A stretch of 53,948 nt of DNA from Pseudoxanthomonas suwonensis (GTDB taxonomy: Bacteria > Pseudomonadota > Gammaproteobacteria > Xanthomonadales > Xanthomonadaceae), in NCBI GenBank assembly GCA_003240695.1, contig QFNC01000017.1, positions 1 through 53,948 of the forward strand. The letters run 5' to 3'. The notes beneath the pieces are model-generated. The model was not told where the DNA came from. It did no database searches and saw only the letters and a program-made list of their open reading frames with translations. Within the stretch, counting starts at the first letter, position 1; each line of letters begins with the position of its first letter. This document shows, in pieces, positions 7,710 through 17,715 of the stretch. A program made the translations under genes and the position numbers.

Positions 7710-8612
7710 ATGCTCTTCCGCAATCTCACGCTGTTCCGTTTTCCGTCGTCGGTGGACCTCGACGATCTCGACGCCCGGCTGGCCGAAGTGGCCCTGAAAC
7801 CGGTCGGCCCGCTGGAGCTGTCCAGCCGCGGCTTCGTGCCGCCGTTCATGGATGAAGCCGACGTGCTGGCGCGCCGCAGCGGCAAGGCGCTGTGGATCAC
7901 CCTGGGCGGCGAGGACCGGCTGCTGCCGGCGGCCGTGGTCAACGATCTGCTGCAGAAGAAGATCGCCGAATTCGAGGCGAAAAACGACCGCAAACCCGGC
8001 GGCAAGCTGCGCCGGCAGTTGAAGGACGACCTGGTCACCGAACTGATTCCGCGCGCGTTCGTGCGGCCGGTGCGCACCGATGCACTGATCGACCTGGAAC
8101 ATGGCGTGCTGGCGGTGGACACGTCCTCGCGCAAGGTGGCCGAAGGCGTGGTGTCGGCGCTGCGCCAGGCGCTGGGCAGCTTTCCGGCCCTGCCGCTGGC
8201 CGCCGAAACCGCGCCGCGGGCGGTGCTGACCGGCTGGATCGCCGGCGACGCGCTGCCCGACGGCCTGCAACTGGGCGATGAATGCGAGCTGCGCGATCCA
8301 TCCGACTCCGGCGCAGTGGTGAAGGTGCAGCGCATGGAACTGGCGGGCGAGGAGATCGACACCCACCTGGAAGCCGGCAAGCAGGCCGCGCGGCTGGCGC
8401 TGGTACTGGATGATCACGCGAATTTCGTGCTGGGCGACGATCTGGTGGTGCGCAAGTTCAAGCTGCTGGACGGTGCGGTGGAGCAGCTGGAATCGACCGA
8501 GCGCGAGGATCTGCGCGCCGAGCTGGATGCCCGCTTCGCGCTGTTGGCCGGCGAATTCGCGCGCCTGTTCGCCACGCTGGATGCGGCGCTGCACTTCAGC
8601 AAGGCCGATTGA
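7710..8612 (+). CDS. rdgC: recombination-associated protein RdgC
   Basis: A 300-residue protein of the RdgC family, ring-shaped dimers that coat double-stranded DNA and restrain RecA. It has the characteristic start MLFRNLTLFRFP and phrases GFVPPFMDEADVL, KKIAEFEAKNDRKPGGK and PRAFVRP; the length equals that of the family. There is no signal peptide and no catalytic motif, as expected. It sits between ttcA and a YgjP-type metalloprotease gene, both in the same direction with short gaps. Confidence 0.95.
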   Translation: MLFRNLTLFRFPSSVDLDDLDARLAEVALKPVGPLELSSRGFVPPFMDEADVLARRSGKALWITLGGEDRLLPAAVVNDLLQKKIAEFEAKNDRKPGGKLRRQLKDDLVTELIPRAFVRPVRTDALIDLEHGVLAVDTSSRKVAEGVVSALRQALGSFPALPLAAETAPRAVLTGWIAGDALPDGLQLGDECELRDPSDSGAVVKVQRMELAGEEIDTHLEAGKQAARLALVLDDHANFVLGDDLVVRKFKLLDGAVEQLESTEREDLRAELDARFALLAGEFARLFATLDAALHFSKAD

Positions 8613-8621
8613 GGCAGGCGG

Positions 8622-9407
8622 TTGCGACTGTTCACGCGCCCGCGGCAGCGGATCGAACGCCAGACCACGCCGCTGGCAATGACCGACGGGCGCACGGTGA
8701 ACGTGGCCTTCGTGCGCCATCCACGTGCCACGCGCATCAAATTGTCGGTGGACGAACGCGGTGCACGCTTGAGCCTGCCGCCGCGCACCGGAGAGCGCGC
8801 CGCGCTGGCCTTCCTGCAGCAACATCGCGACTGGTTGCAGGCCCAGCTGGATGCGCTGGCGGATGTCACGACAGCACCGGTCATCGCCGGGGAAACGGCA
8901 TCGCTGCCCTTGCGCGGTGACGCGGTGCCGCTGCGATGGGCCGCTGCACGCGCCACCCGCCTCGTGAGCGATGGCGAAGCCGGCCTGCGTTTCGACGTGC
9001 GCGGCCTGCAAGCGGGCTCATCGGCCACACCGGCGATGCGGCGCGCGCTGCGCGATTTCTACGAAGCCCAGGCGCGCAGCGACACCGCCCGCTGGCTGCC
9101 GCAGTACACGGCGGATCTGCCGAAGCCGCCATCGCGGATCGTGTTCAAGCGCATGGCCTCGCAGTGGGGCTCGCTGTCCCCGGCCGGGGTGGTGGCGCTG
9201 GATCTGGCCCTGGTGCTGGCACGCCCGGCGGCATTCGAATACGTGCTGGTGCACGAGCTGTGCCATCTGCTGCATCACGACCATTCGCCGCGTTTCTGGC
9301 AGGCCGTGCAGACGCGGTTGCCGTACTGGCGACACGAACGCGCCTGGCTGCATGCGCAGGGCCGGCAACTGAAGGCGCGGTTGCGCGGCCTGCTGGACGC
9401 CGCATGA
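8622..9407 (+). CDS. YgjP-like zinc metallopeptidase (DUF45/M48-type)
   Basis: A 261-residue protein of the SprT-like YgjP family. The zinc site is VLVHELCHLLHHDHSPRFW (HExxH written as HELCH, third ligand likely the following His/Asp cluster). The preceding KRMASQWGSLSPAGVVALD is the family's strand before the active-site helix. The start is TTG at 8622, 9 bp after rdgC's stop, behind a G-rich AGGCAGGCGG; an ATG further in at 8679 (MTDGRTVNV) is a reasonable alternative start. It has no signal peptide. The substrate is unknown; family members are usually called metal-dependent hydrolases. Confidence 0.85.
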   Translation: MRLFTRPRQRIERQTTPLAMTDGRTVNVAFVRHPRATRIKLSVDERGARLSLPPRTGERAALAFLQQHRDWLQAQLDALADVTTAPVIAGETASLPLRGDAVPLRWAAARATRLVSDGEAGLRFDVRGLQAGSSATPAMRRALRDFYEAQARSDTARWLPQYTADLPKPPSRIVFKRMASQWGSLSPAGVVALDLALVLARPAAFEYVLVHELCHLLHHDHSPRFWQAVQTRLPYWRHERAWLHAQGRQLKARLRGLLDAA

Positions 9408-9454
9408 TGGTGCCGCGTGAGCGCGCTTGCATGGGATATCCGTATCCTGTCGTG

Positions 9455-11353
9455 ATGTCCCTATTCGGCCGCCACTTGCTGTTGCTGCTGTTCGCGCTGT
9501 CGGCCTGCGCGATGGCGGGCCGTGTGCAGGCGGCGCAGGTCACCCGCATCGACATCGCCATCGACGGTGATGGCATCGACGAAACCGTGGAGGAGGCCCT
9601 GCGCGACAACGTGCGCACGCGGCTGTCGCTGCAGGATGCGGTGGGCAAGGACGTCACCGCCCGGCGCATGCGCTACCTGCTGCGGGTGGCCGAGGACGAG
9701 GTGCGCGAAGCGCTGGAGCCGTTCGGTTACTACGCACCAACCATCACGGTGCAGCGCAGCGACCGCAGCCAGCCCGAGGGCGTGCGCACCACGGACGATG
9801 CCGAACGCGAGGCCGTGCCACCGGGTGCGGGCAGCAGGCGCGCGCCGTTCCAGGTGAGCATCCGCGTGGATCCGGGTCAGCCGGTGCGGGTGCGGCAGTC
9901 GCAGGTGGCCATTACCGGCGAAGGCGGCGAGGACCGCTACCTGCAGCAGGACATCGCCGCGTTCCAGCCGCAGCCCGGTGCGGTCTTCGACCATACCCTG
10001 TACGAACACAGCAAGGCCCACATCACCCGGCGTCTGGCCGAGCGCGGGTATTTCGATGCCGATTTCAGCAGCCGTCGGGTGGAGGTGACGCGCGCCGATC
10101 ATGCGGCCGACATCGACCTGTCCTGGGCCAGCGGCATGCGCTACGACATGGGCGCGATCACCTTCACCCAGCAGCCCGATGCGGTGGTGCGACCGCAACT
10201 GCTGGACAAGCTGGTGTACTGGAACGAAGGCGAGTACTACCACCAAGGCCGGCTGGACCGGCTGCGCACCTCGCTGATGAAACTGGACTACTTTTCCAGC
10301 ATCGACATCACCCCGCATCCGGAACAGTCGGTGGACGGCATGGTGCCGGTCACGGTGACGCTGGAACCGGCCAAGCGCAGCATCTACACGGTGGGTGCCA
10401 GTTACGGCACCGACAGTGGTCCGGGCGTGCTGCTGGGCATGGAACGCCGCTACGTGAACGACCGTGGCCACAAGGCGCTGGCGCAGCTCAACTACGCACG
10501 CAACCGCAAGACCCTGACCGCGCAGTACCGCGTGCCCGCCTTCGCCTGGCTGGACGGCTGGTACACCGGCAGTCTGCAGTTCGCCGACGAGCAGACCGAT
10601 TACATCGACAGCCGCCGCCTGGAACTGGTGGCCAGCCGCAGCGGCCAGTACAGCCGCGACCTGAACCTGGTGGCGTCGGTGCATGCGCTGCGCGAGCGCT
10701 GGGCCTACGCCTTCGAGGATGACGGCAACCCCGACACGCCGGTGCTGTATCAATATGCCAATTATGTGTTTCCGGCCCTGACTGCCGAATATTCCGACGT
10801 GGAAAACCTGCTGGCGCCGCGTCGCGGCATCGGCGGCAGCGTGCTGCTGCGCGGCGGGCTGGAAGGCGCCGGTTCGGATGCCAGCTTCGCCCAGCTGCAT
10901 GCGCGCGCCAGCTGGTTCCGGGGGCTGGGTCCGCAGGACCGGCTGATCGTGCGCGGCGAGCTGGGCCACACCTTCACCGATGCGGTCACCGCCATCGCGC
11001 CCAGCCTGCGTTTCTACGCCGGCGGCGATCGCAGCATCCGCGGCTACAACTGGCGCGAGGTGGGGCCGCGCCTGCTGGACCGCGACGGCAAGGTGGCCTT
11101 CGCCACCGGGGCGAAGAATGTCATCACCACCAGCGTGGAATACGAACGCTACGTGCGTGGTCCGTGGGGGTTCGCGGTGTTCGTGGATGGCGGCGATGCG
11201 TTCGACGGCCGCGACATCGACTGGCACATCGGCGTGGGCGCGGGCGTGCGCTGGAAATCGCCGGTAGGGCCGATCCGCGTGGACATCGCGCGCGGGCTGA
11301 ACGATCCGGATTCCAGTTTCACCCTGCATCTGAACATCGGGTCCGACCTGTGA
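9455..11353 (+). CDS. tamA: autotransporter assembly factor TamA (Omp85 family)
   Basis: A 632-residue outer-membrane protein. Residues 1-27 are a signal peptide ending RVQAAQ. Three POTRA-like modules follow (residues about 28-270; the second and third include VRVRQSQVAITG and MGAITFTQQ), then a C-terminal beta-barrel with Omp85 motifs GDRSIRGYNWR and DGGDAFDG and a final strand ending in LNIGSDL. The protein pairs with TamB to insert autotransporters and other outer-membrane proteins and to help lipid transport. The start at 9455 gives the signal peptide; ATGs at 9404 and 9431 are possible but spoil it. The tamB gene overlaps by 4 bp (GTGA). Confidence 0.93.
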   Translation: MSLFGRHLLLLLFALSACAMAGRVQAAQVTRIDIAIDGDGIDETVEEALRDNVRTRLSLQDAVGKDVTARRMRYLLRVAEDEVREALEPFGYYAPTITVQRSDRSQPEGVRTTDDAEREAVPPGAGSRRAPFQVSIRVDPGQPVRVRQSQVAITGEGGEDRYLQQDIAAFQPQPGAVFDHTLYEHSKAHITRRLAERGYFDADFSSRRVEVTRADHAADIDLSWASGMRYDMGAITFTQQPDAVVRPQLLDKLVYWNEGEYYHQGRLDRLRTSLMKLDYFSSIDITPHPEQSVDGMVPVTVTLEPAKRSIYTVGASYGTDSGPGVLLGMERRYVNDRGHKALAQLNYARNRKTLTAQYRVPAFAWLDGWYTGSLQFADEQTDYIDSRRLELVASRSGQYSRDLNLVASVHALRERWAYAFEDDGNPDTPVLYQYANYVFPALTAEYSDVENLLAPRRGIGGSVLLRGGLEGAGSDASFAQLHARASWFRGLGPQDRLIVRGELGHTFTDAVTAIAPSLRFYAGGDRSIRGYNWREVGPRLLDRDGKVAFATGAKNVITTSVEYERYVRGPWGFAVFVDGGDAFDGRDIDWHIGVGAGVRWKSPVGPIRVDIARGLNDPDSSFTLHLNIGSDL

Positions 11354-14300
11354 GCGATCCGCCGGTGCAAGCGCCGTTCACGCCGCCGCCGGATCGACCG
11401 GATCGCGATGCGCGCGAGGATCGCATCGCCGCATTGCGCGCACGCCGCAAGGCGCGCATGCGCACCCTGGCGCGGCGCAGTGCGCTGGGAACTGCCGCGC
11501 TGATCGTGCTGCTGGCCGCAGTGGCCTGGTGGCTGCTGACCACCTTCGGCGGCCGCGATTTCCTGCTGGGACAGATCGCCGCACGGCTACCGGCCGGAAC
11601 CGAGTTCACCTGGCAGCGCGCGGATGGTCCGGTCACCGGGCCGATGACCCTGTACGGCGTGCAATTCGTGTATCGCGGTTGTCCGGATGTGGACGGCAAA
11701 CCGGTGGCCTATCCGGGCTGCGATCAACCGCTGGTGACCACGTTCAATGCGCAGCAGGTGATGATCGATCCGTCGCTGCGGCCGCTGCTGGGCCGGCGGC
11801 TGGTGCTGGATGCGCTGGCGCTGTCCGGCGCAGTGCTGGACCTGCCGGTCAGCGAGGAACCGTTCGAGTTGCCGCGCTGGCCAGAATCGCTGCCGGCCAT
11901 CAACCCGCCGCTGGAATTGCATGCCGACGCCATCGCCATCGACGACCTGCGGGTGACCCAGGCCGGCGAAGCGGTCATCGCTATTGCCAAGGCCCGCGGC
12001 GGCTTGCGTGCGCAGACCGGCCATGTGCAACTGGCGCAGCTGCAGGTGGACAGCGACCGCGGCCGCTTCACCGCCCACGGCGATTACACCCCGCGCGACG
12101 ACTACGCCATGGACCTGACCGCCAGCGCGGTGCTGCCGGCGCGGGCCGGTCGTACCCCGGCGACGCTGGGACTGGTGGCGCGCGGCGATCTGTCGCGCCT
12201 GCAGGTGGCGGTGGCCGGTCGCGCGCCCGGTCCGGTGCGTGCGAATCTGACCCTGACCGGCAAGGACAGTCCACGCTGGCAGTTGCAGGCCGATGCGCCG
12301 CGGCTGGACATCGGCCTGCTCACCGATCCGCAGGCTGCGCCCAGCGACACCCCGCTGGCGCTGAACCTGCAGGCCGATGGCTTGGAAGGCCGCTTCGATC
12401 TGCAGGGCCGGGTGCAGCAGGGCGACTGGTCGGCCGTGATCCAGCCCTCGCAAGTACAGCTGCAGGACCAGATACTGCTGTTGCAGCCGCTGGTTCTGGA
12501 CACGCTGCAGGGCCGCATCACCGCGCGTGGCCGGGCCGATTTCACCGAACCGGCCAATGCCCGTTACCGCTTCGCTCTGAATGCGCGCGGCCTGCAGTGG
12601 ACCGGCACGCCGGCCGCCGGCGAGCCGGCGCCCTTGCCGGTGCAGGCCGATGCCGACCTGGGATTCGCTGGCACCGCGCAGGCCTGGGCGGCGATCGGCA
12701 GCGGCCGCCTGCAGCGCGACGGACAGGCCGCCGATGTCGCATTGGACGCGCGCGGCAACACCGCCGCCGCCCGCCTGCACGCGCTGCGGGTGCGCATGCC
12801 CACCGGCACCCTGGACGCCACCGGCACCATCGCCTGGGCACCGGCGCTGGACTGGACCGCGCAGGCCGAACTGGCCGGATTCGATCCTGGGTACTTCCTG
12901 CCCGATTGGCCGGGCCGGGTCACCGGCAGCATCCGCAGCACCGGTCAGCGCAGCGTCGCGGGCGACTTGCAGGCCGATGTGGACATTCCGGACATCGGCG
13001 GCAGCCTGCGCGGCCGGCCGCTGGACGGACGCGGCAAGCTCGCCATCCAGATGCCGGCACAGGGCAATGCCCGCTACCAAGGCGACGTGAGACTGGCACT
13101 GGGCGACAGCCGTGTGCGTGCCTACGGCCGCATCGCCGACACCCTGGAGGTGGATGCAGACTTCGCGCCGCTGCAGCTGGCCGATCTGCTGCCCGATGGC
13201 GCCGGCACGCTGCGCGGCACCGTGGCCCTGCGCGGTGCCCGTAGCGCACCGGACATCCGCGCCGACCTGACCGGCAGCGGCCTGCGTTTCGGCGAGTATC
13301 GGGCCGACTCCGCCAGCATCCAGGGGCAACTGCCGTGGCGCGGCAGCAACGGCGATCTGCGCGTGCAGGCGCGCGGTGTGATGGCCGGGCTGGCGCTGGA
13401 CACCCTGGACGTGCACGCCACCGGTGCAGTGGAACGGCTGCAGCTGCAGGGCGACGCCACAGCGGCGAACACCGGCCGCCTGGCGCTGTCCGGCACGCTG
13501 CAGCGCAACGGCACGCGCTGGAACGGCCGGATCGCGCAACTGCATCTGCAACCGACGACAGGCGCCGACTGGCGTCTGCAGCAGGCGGCCGAGGTCGGAT
13601 TCGGTGGCGGCGGCGTCCTGCAACTGGACAACGCCTGCCTCGCCTCCAGCCAGGGCGGCACGTTGTGCGCCCAGGCGGACTGGCCGCGCAACGGGCTGTC
13701 GCTGCGTGGCACCGCGGTGCCGCTGGCACTGGCCAACGTGTACCTGCCGAAACAGGCCGATGGTCGCCCGTGGCTGTTGAACGGCACGCTGGACGTGCAG
13801 GCACAGCTGCGTCCGGTCGGCAAGGCCTGGACCGGCAGCGCCATGCTGCGCTCGGCCACGGGCGGCATCCGGACCGGCCAGCGCGCGCGCAACGACCTGA
13901 TCGGCTATCGCGATCTGCAACTGGATGCCAGCTTCGATCCGCAGCGCCTGCAGGCCACGTTGCAGTCGGGATTGAGCGACGGGGGCCGCGTCGAGGCTCG
14001 CATCGCCACCGGCTGGGATGCCGATGCGCCGCTGGATGGCAGCATCGCCGTCAACACCAGCGAACTGACCTGGCTGGAGCTGTTCTCGCCGGACATCGTC
14101 GATCCGCAGGGCCGGCTGGATGGGCGCATCAGCCTGGGCGGCACGCGCGGCCAGCCGGCACTGGGCGGGCAGGCGCAGCTCAGCGCGTTCCGCACCGAAC
14201 TGCCGGCGCTCAACATCACCCTGACCGATGGTCAGGCCAGCTTGCAGGCACTGACCGACGGCACCGCCCGCATCACCGGCTCGGTACGCTCGGGTGAGGG

Positions 14301-15288
14301 TACGCTGACCATCGCAGGCAGCCTGGGCTGGCGCGGCGACGACATCCCGCTGCAACTGGCGCTGACCGGCCGCAACGTGCTGCTGTCCGACACCCGCGAG
14401 CTGCAGGCGGTGGTCGATCCCGACGTGCGCATCCAGTGGCAGACCGGGCAGCCACTGCAGGTCACCGGCCGGGTGACAGTGCCGCAGGCTGACATCGACC
14501 TGGAACGGCTGGAGCTGGGCGTGTCGCCGTCGGACGACGTGGTGGTGCTGGACCCGGTGAATCCGCAGGATGCCGGCGGCCCGGCCAGCCCGCTGGCCAT
14601 GGATCTGACCGTGGTGGTGGGCGAGAACGTGAACCTGACCGGCTTCGGTCTGGACGGCCAGCTGCAGGGCCAGCTGCGGGTGCGCGCGGTGCCCGGCCGC
14701 GAGATGACCGGCAGCGGCCGGTTGGACGTGGAAGGCGAATACACCGCCTACGGCCAGGACCTCACCATTACCGACGCGCGCCTGCTGTGGAGCAACACCC
14801 CGATCAGCGACCCGCTGCTGGACGTGCGCGCCCAGCGCGAGATCGGCGATGTGGTGGCCGGCATCCATGTGACCGGCCGTGCCAGCCAGCCGCAGGTGCA
14901 GGTGCACAGCAACCAGTCCGGCAGCCAGACCGATGCGCTGGCCTGGCTCACCCTGGGTCGGCCGCTGTCCGGGCTCAATGGCGATCAAGCCAACCAGGTC
15001 AGTGCCGCATCGATGGCACTGACGGCCGGTGGCAGCATGCTGGCCTCGCAGCTTGGCGCCAAACTGGGGCTGGCCGATGCCGGCGTGATGCAGAGTCGCA
15101 CCGCCGGCAGCGTGTTCGGCATCGGCGCGTATCTGTCGCCGAAGGTGTACGTGGGCTACGGCGTGTCGCTGCTGGGCACCGGCCAGGTGGTGTGGCTGAA
15201 GTATCTGCTGCGCAAGGGTTTCGACGTGCAGATCGAATCCTCCAGCGTGGAAAACCGCGGCTCGGTGAACTGGCGCAAGGAAAAATAG
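11350..15288 (+). CDS. tamB: translocation and assembly module inner-membrane protein TamB
   Basis: A 1312-residue AsmA-like/DUF490 protein. A cytoplasmic arm of about 50 residues leads into one membrane helix (ALGTAALIVLLAAVAWWLL) and a very long repetitive beta-strand domain that forms a hydrophobic groove across the periplasm. The C-terminal DUF490 domain holds signature phrases such as SDPLLDVRAQREIGDV, TDALAWLTLGRPLSG and YVGYGVSLLGTGQVV. It starts with GTG at 11350 inside the stop of tamA (GTGA overlap), showing translational coupling. It works with TamA in outer-membrane assembly and phospholipid movement. The internal ATG at 11458 is less likely because it would remove the basic arm. 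Confidence 0.93.
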   Translation: MSDPPVQAPFTPPPDRPDRDAREDRIAALRARRKARMRTLARRSALGTAALIVLLAAVAWWLLTTFGGRDFLLGQIAARLPAGTEFTWQRADGPVTGPMTLYGVQFVYRGCPDVDGKPVAYPGCDQPLVTTFNAQQVMIDPSLRPLLGRRLVLDALALSGAVLDLPVSEEPFELPRWPESLPAINPPLELHADAIAIDDLRVTQAGEAVIAIAKARGGLRAQTGHVQLAQLQVDSDRGRFTAHGDYTPRDDYAMDLTASAVLPARAGRTPATLGLVARGDLSRLQVAVAGRAPGPVRANLTLTGKDSPRWQLQADAPRLDIGLLTDPQAAPSDTPLALNLQADGLEGRFDLQGRVQQGDWSAVIQPSQVQLQDQILLLQPLVLDTLQGRITARGRADFTEPANARYRFALNARGLQWTGTPAAGEPAPLPVQADADLGFAGTAQAWAAIGSGRLQRDGQAADVALDARGNTAAARLHALRVRMPTGTLDATGTIAWAPALDWTAQAELAGFDPGYFLPDWPGRVTGSIRSTGQRSVAGDLQADVDIPDIGGSLRGRPLDGRGKLAIQMPAQGNARYQGDVRLALGDSRVRAYGRIADTLEVDADFAPLQLADLLPDGAGTLRGTVALRGARSAPDIRADLTGSGLRFGEYRADSASIQGQLPWRGSNGDLRVQARGVMAGLALDTLDVHATGAVERLQLQGDATAANTGRLALSGTLQRNGTRWNGRIAQLHLQPTTGADWRLQQAAEVGFGGGGVLQLDNACLASSQGGTLCAQADWPRNGLSLRGTAVPLALANVYLPKQADGRPWLLNGTLDVQAQLRPVGKAWTGSAMLRSATGGIRTGQRARNDLIGYRDLQLDASFDPQRLQATLQSGLSDGGRVEARIATGWDADAPLDGSIAVNTSELTWLELFSPDIVDPQGRLDGRISLGGTRGQPALGGQAQLSAFRTELPALNITLTDGQASLQALTDGTARITGSVRSGEGTLTIAGSLGWRGDDIPLQLALTGRNVLLSDTRELQAVVDPDVRIQWQTGQPLQVTGRVTVPQADIDLERLELGVSPSDDVVVLDPVNPQDAGGPASPLAMDLTVVVGENVNLTGFGLDGQLQGQLRVRAVPGREMTGSGRLDVEGEYTAYGQDLTITDARLLWSNTPISDPLLDVRAQREIGDVVAGIHVTGRASQPQVQVHSNQSGSQTDALAWLTLGRPLSGLNGDQANQVSAASMALTAGGSMLASQLGAKLGLADAGVMQSRTAGSVFGIGAYLSPKVYVGYGVSLLGTGQVVWLKYLLRKGFDVQIESSSVENRGSVNWRKEK

Positions 15289-15517
15289 CGCCGGCCCGGA
15301 CATGCCGTGTCTGCCGGTTTTGCGATGCCGCGCACGTTGCGGATGCGATGCCGCTTGCTGATCGCAACGTTCGTCCGCCCGAGCTGCACGGCAGGCGTTA
15401 CCGTGGATGCGGCTCTTCGGGGCCGACAGGGGGAACACAGGGGAAACGCCGTGGTTCAGGCGTCCATTCCGGTCCGCTGCGCGTGACCGGGCACATCCAT
15501 GCTTCCGGAATCCTGTC
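15289..15517. other. intergenic region between tamB and the SpoIID-domain gene
   Basis: A 229-bp gap with no supportable gene. It must carry any terminator for the ttcA-to-tamB direction and the promoter of the secreted SpoIID protein. I could not pick out a convincing -10/-35 pair or a hairpin with a T-run. Confidence 0.4.
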
Positions 15518-17677
15518 ATGCCCGCACCTCAACCGCACCCTCGTCGTTTCCCCCGCACCGGGCTGGCCATCGCCGCGCTGGCACTGGGCGGACTGGCCCT
15601 GGCCTGGGCGGTGTCCGCACCCGTACCGCCATGGGCCCCCTTCGAATCCGCTTCCTCCTCATCCGCGTCGATCGCATCGCGTGCGGCGGCGCCGACCAGC
15701 GCCACGGCGGCCGTCGCTGCTGCTGATCGCGGCATCGCCTTGCGTGTGCGCGACAGCCAGACCGGCCGGTTCCTGCAGGCCGATGCCCGCATCGTCCCTC
15801 TGGACCGCATCGCCGCGGCCGATGCGGGCACCCTGCTGCGCATCGCGCCGGCCGGAGGACGCGTGCTTTCCGCCGGTGCCGGCAGCCATGCCATGCATGT
15901 CAGTGCTGCAGGTCATCTCCCGCTCGCCACGCGGCTGGAGGTCGGCCCGGAGCCGGCACTGCCGGTCACCGTGTGGTTGCCGCCCGAGCAGCCCTCGCTG
16001 GCACTGGATCGGCAGGCGCTGGCGGCGGCCGAATGCGGCGACTGCAGCTTGATCAGCGGCCACGTGTACGACCAGGCACGAGGCATGCCACTGGCCGGCG
16101 TGGCGGTGCAGGCGGGGCAGGTGCGCGCGGTCAGCGATGCGCAGGGCCGCTTCCAGCTGCAGCTGCGCGTTCCGACCCCGGGCAATGACAGCGATGTCCT
16201 GCCGACCGGGATCGCCATCGCCTTCAGCAAGCCGGGTTTCACCTCGCAGGTGCTGGAACAGGTGCCGATGCCGAACGACGCCACCGCGCTGATCATCGAC
16301 ATGCAGCCCGGCCGCGGCATCCGGCATCTCGATCAGACCCATGCACGGGTGCGCGAGGAACAGGCCGCCGATGCAACCGCGCCGCTGCGCGCCGCGCCGG
16401 AGTCGGCGCCGAATGCCGATGCCGAACTGGCCCTGTCGCCGGATCGTCCCGAACGCGCCGCCGTGGCCCGGCAGCTGGCCGCGGCATCGGCCACGGTACG
16501 GGTGCCGTCCAGCATCCGCGTGGGCATGAACTGCTCCGGACGCAGCTGCAGCAGCGTGTCGGTGTACGCGATGGAAGATTACGTGGGCCGCGGCCTGGAT
16601 GATGAATGGATTTCCAGCTGGAACACGCAGTCGCTCGCCGCCGGCGCGGTGGCCTACCGCAGCTACGCGGCCTGGTTCGTGGCCCATCCGGTCAGCCGCC
16701 AGTACGACATCTGCAGCAGCACCTCGTGCCAGGTGTTCCGTTCCGCGGCCGTGTCGTCCACCGTCAATGCCGCACGCCTCACCCGTGGCGTGGTGCTGAC
16801 CCGCGACGGCAAGACCAGCGCGTTCAGCGAATACTCCTCGGAAAACAATGCCTGGAACGATCCGAACGACGGTCTGAGCTGCTCCAACACCGACCTCACC
16901 TGCGGCAACGGCAACAACGGCTCGCCGCGCAACGGCTGGCCCTGCCTGTCCGACAGCGTCGGCCGCGGCCGCGGCTGCTTCGGCCATGGCCGCGGCATGA
17001 GCCAGTGGGGCACGCAGCGTTGGGCCTCGCTGCACCAGCGCGACTGGAAATGGATCGCCAACCACTACTTCAACGGCAACGACCGTCCGGGCGGCATGCG
17101 CAACGCCTATCTGGCCAATCTGGGCAGCGAGCCGCCACGAACCGGTCGCGTGCTGGACACGTTCGAGTCGGGGGTCGGGCACTTCGATCGCGCCCCCACC
17201 TGGTCGGGCAGTACGGTCGGCATCGCGGCCAGCTCGCTGGCCGAGCGCGACTGCGGCATGCGCAAGGCCGGCAGCTGCTCGCTGCACGTGTTGCTGCGCG
17301 ACAACGCGTCAACGGCTGCCGACTGGGCGGTGCGACTGGTGTCCGGCAGCGGCGAGCCGGCCGGCAACGCCAAGCTGACCCGCGCCGGCGGCAAGCTCGG
17401 CTTCTGGATCTACGCCGGCGGCAGCGGCATGCAGGTGGGCGTGAGCGTCGACGACGGCAGCGGCACCGAACGCTCGCAGCTGCGCAGCGTACCGGCCGGG
17501 CAATGGACCTACGTGTCCTGGGCCTTCGACGACGCCAACCAGTGGAACGCCTGGGCCGGCAGCAGCAATGGGCGTATCGATGCCGCTTCGGTCACCGTGG
17601 ACGCCATCTGGCTGCACCGTGCCCAGACCCGCTACGACGTGCACCTGTACGTGGACGATGTGCAGGTGGCCTACTGA
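15518..17677 (+). CDS. secreted SpoIID/LytB-domain protein with a carboxypeptidase-regulatory-like domain and a C-terminal jelly-roll
   Basis: A 719-residue exported protein. Residues 1-55 have a basic arm and a hydrophobic segment (GLAIAALALGGLALAWAV). Residues about 177-257 form a carboxypeptidase-regulatory-like sandwich (ISGHVYDQARGMPLAGVAVQ). Residues about 328-538 match the SpoIID/LytB domain: EDYVGRGLDDEW with the catalytic-type Glu, SLAAGAVAYRSYA, and GHGRGMSQWGTQ. Residues about 545-719 look like a laminin-G/CBM jelly-roll (DTFESGVGHF, WTYVSWAFDDANQWNAW). SpoIID of Bacillus is a lytic transglycosylase in spore engulfment; non-sporulating relatives use the fold to cut denuded glycan. 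Eight or more Cys suggest periplasmic or secreted disulphides. It stands alone between tamB and pdeM. Confidence 0.85.
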   Translation: MPAPQPHPRRFPRTGLAIAALALGGLALAWAVSAPVPPWAPFESASSSSASIASRAAAPTSATAAVAAADRGIALRVRDSQTGRFLQADARIVPLDRIAAADAGTLLRIAPAGGRVLSAGAGSHAMHVSAAGHLPLATRLEVGPEPALPVTVWLPPEQPSLALDRQALAAAECGDCSLISGHVYDQARGMPLAGVAVQAGQVRAVSDAQGRFQLQLRVPTPGNDSDVLPTGIAIAFSKPGFTSQVLEQVPMPNDATALIIDMQPGRGIRHLDQTHARVREEQAADATAPLRAAPESAPNADAELALSPDRPERAAVARQLAAASATVRVPSSIRVGMNCSGRSCSSVSVYAMEDYVGRGLDDEWISSWNTQSLAAGAVAYRSYAAWFVAHPVSRQYDICSSTSCQVFRSAAVSSTVNAARLTRGVVLTRDGKTSAFSEYSSENNAWNDPNDGLSCSNTDLTCGNGNNGSPRNGWPCLSDSVGRGRGCFGHGRGMSQWGTQRWASLHQRDWKWIANHYFNGNDRPGGMRNAYLANLGSEPPRTGRVLDTFESGVGHFDRAPTWSGSTVGIAASSLAERDCGMRKAGSCSLHVLLRDNASTAADWAVRLVSGSGEPAGNAKLTRAGGKLGFWIYAGGSGMQVGVSVDDGSGTERSQLRSVPAGQWTYVSWAFDDANQWNAWAGSSNGRIDAASVTVDAIWLHRAQTRYDVHLYVDDVQVAY

Positions 17678-17715
17678 GCCAACGCCGATCCATGAGGGCA
17701 CGACGGCGACTCCGG

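Noticed and set aside
11587..15519. A very long minus-strand frame (about 1310 codons) through tamB.
   Set aside because: High GC and codon bias leave the antisense frame open; the His/Gln/Arg-rich product has no domain and tamB is certain.
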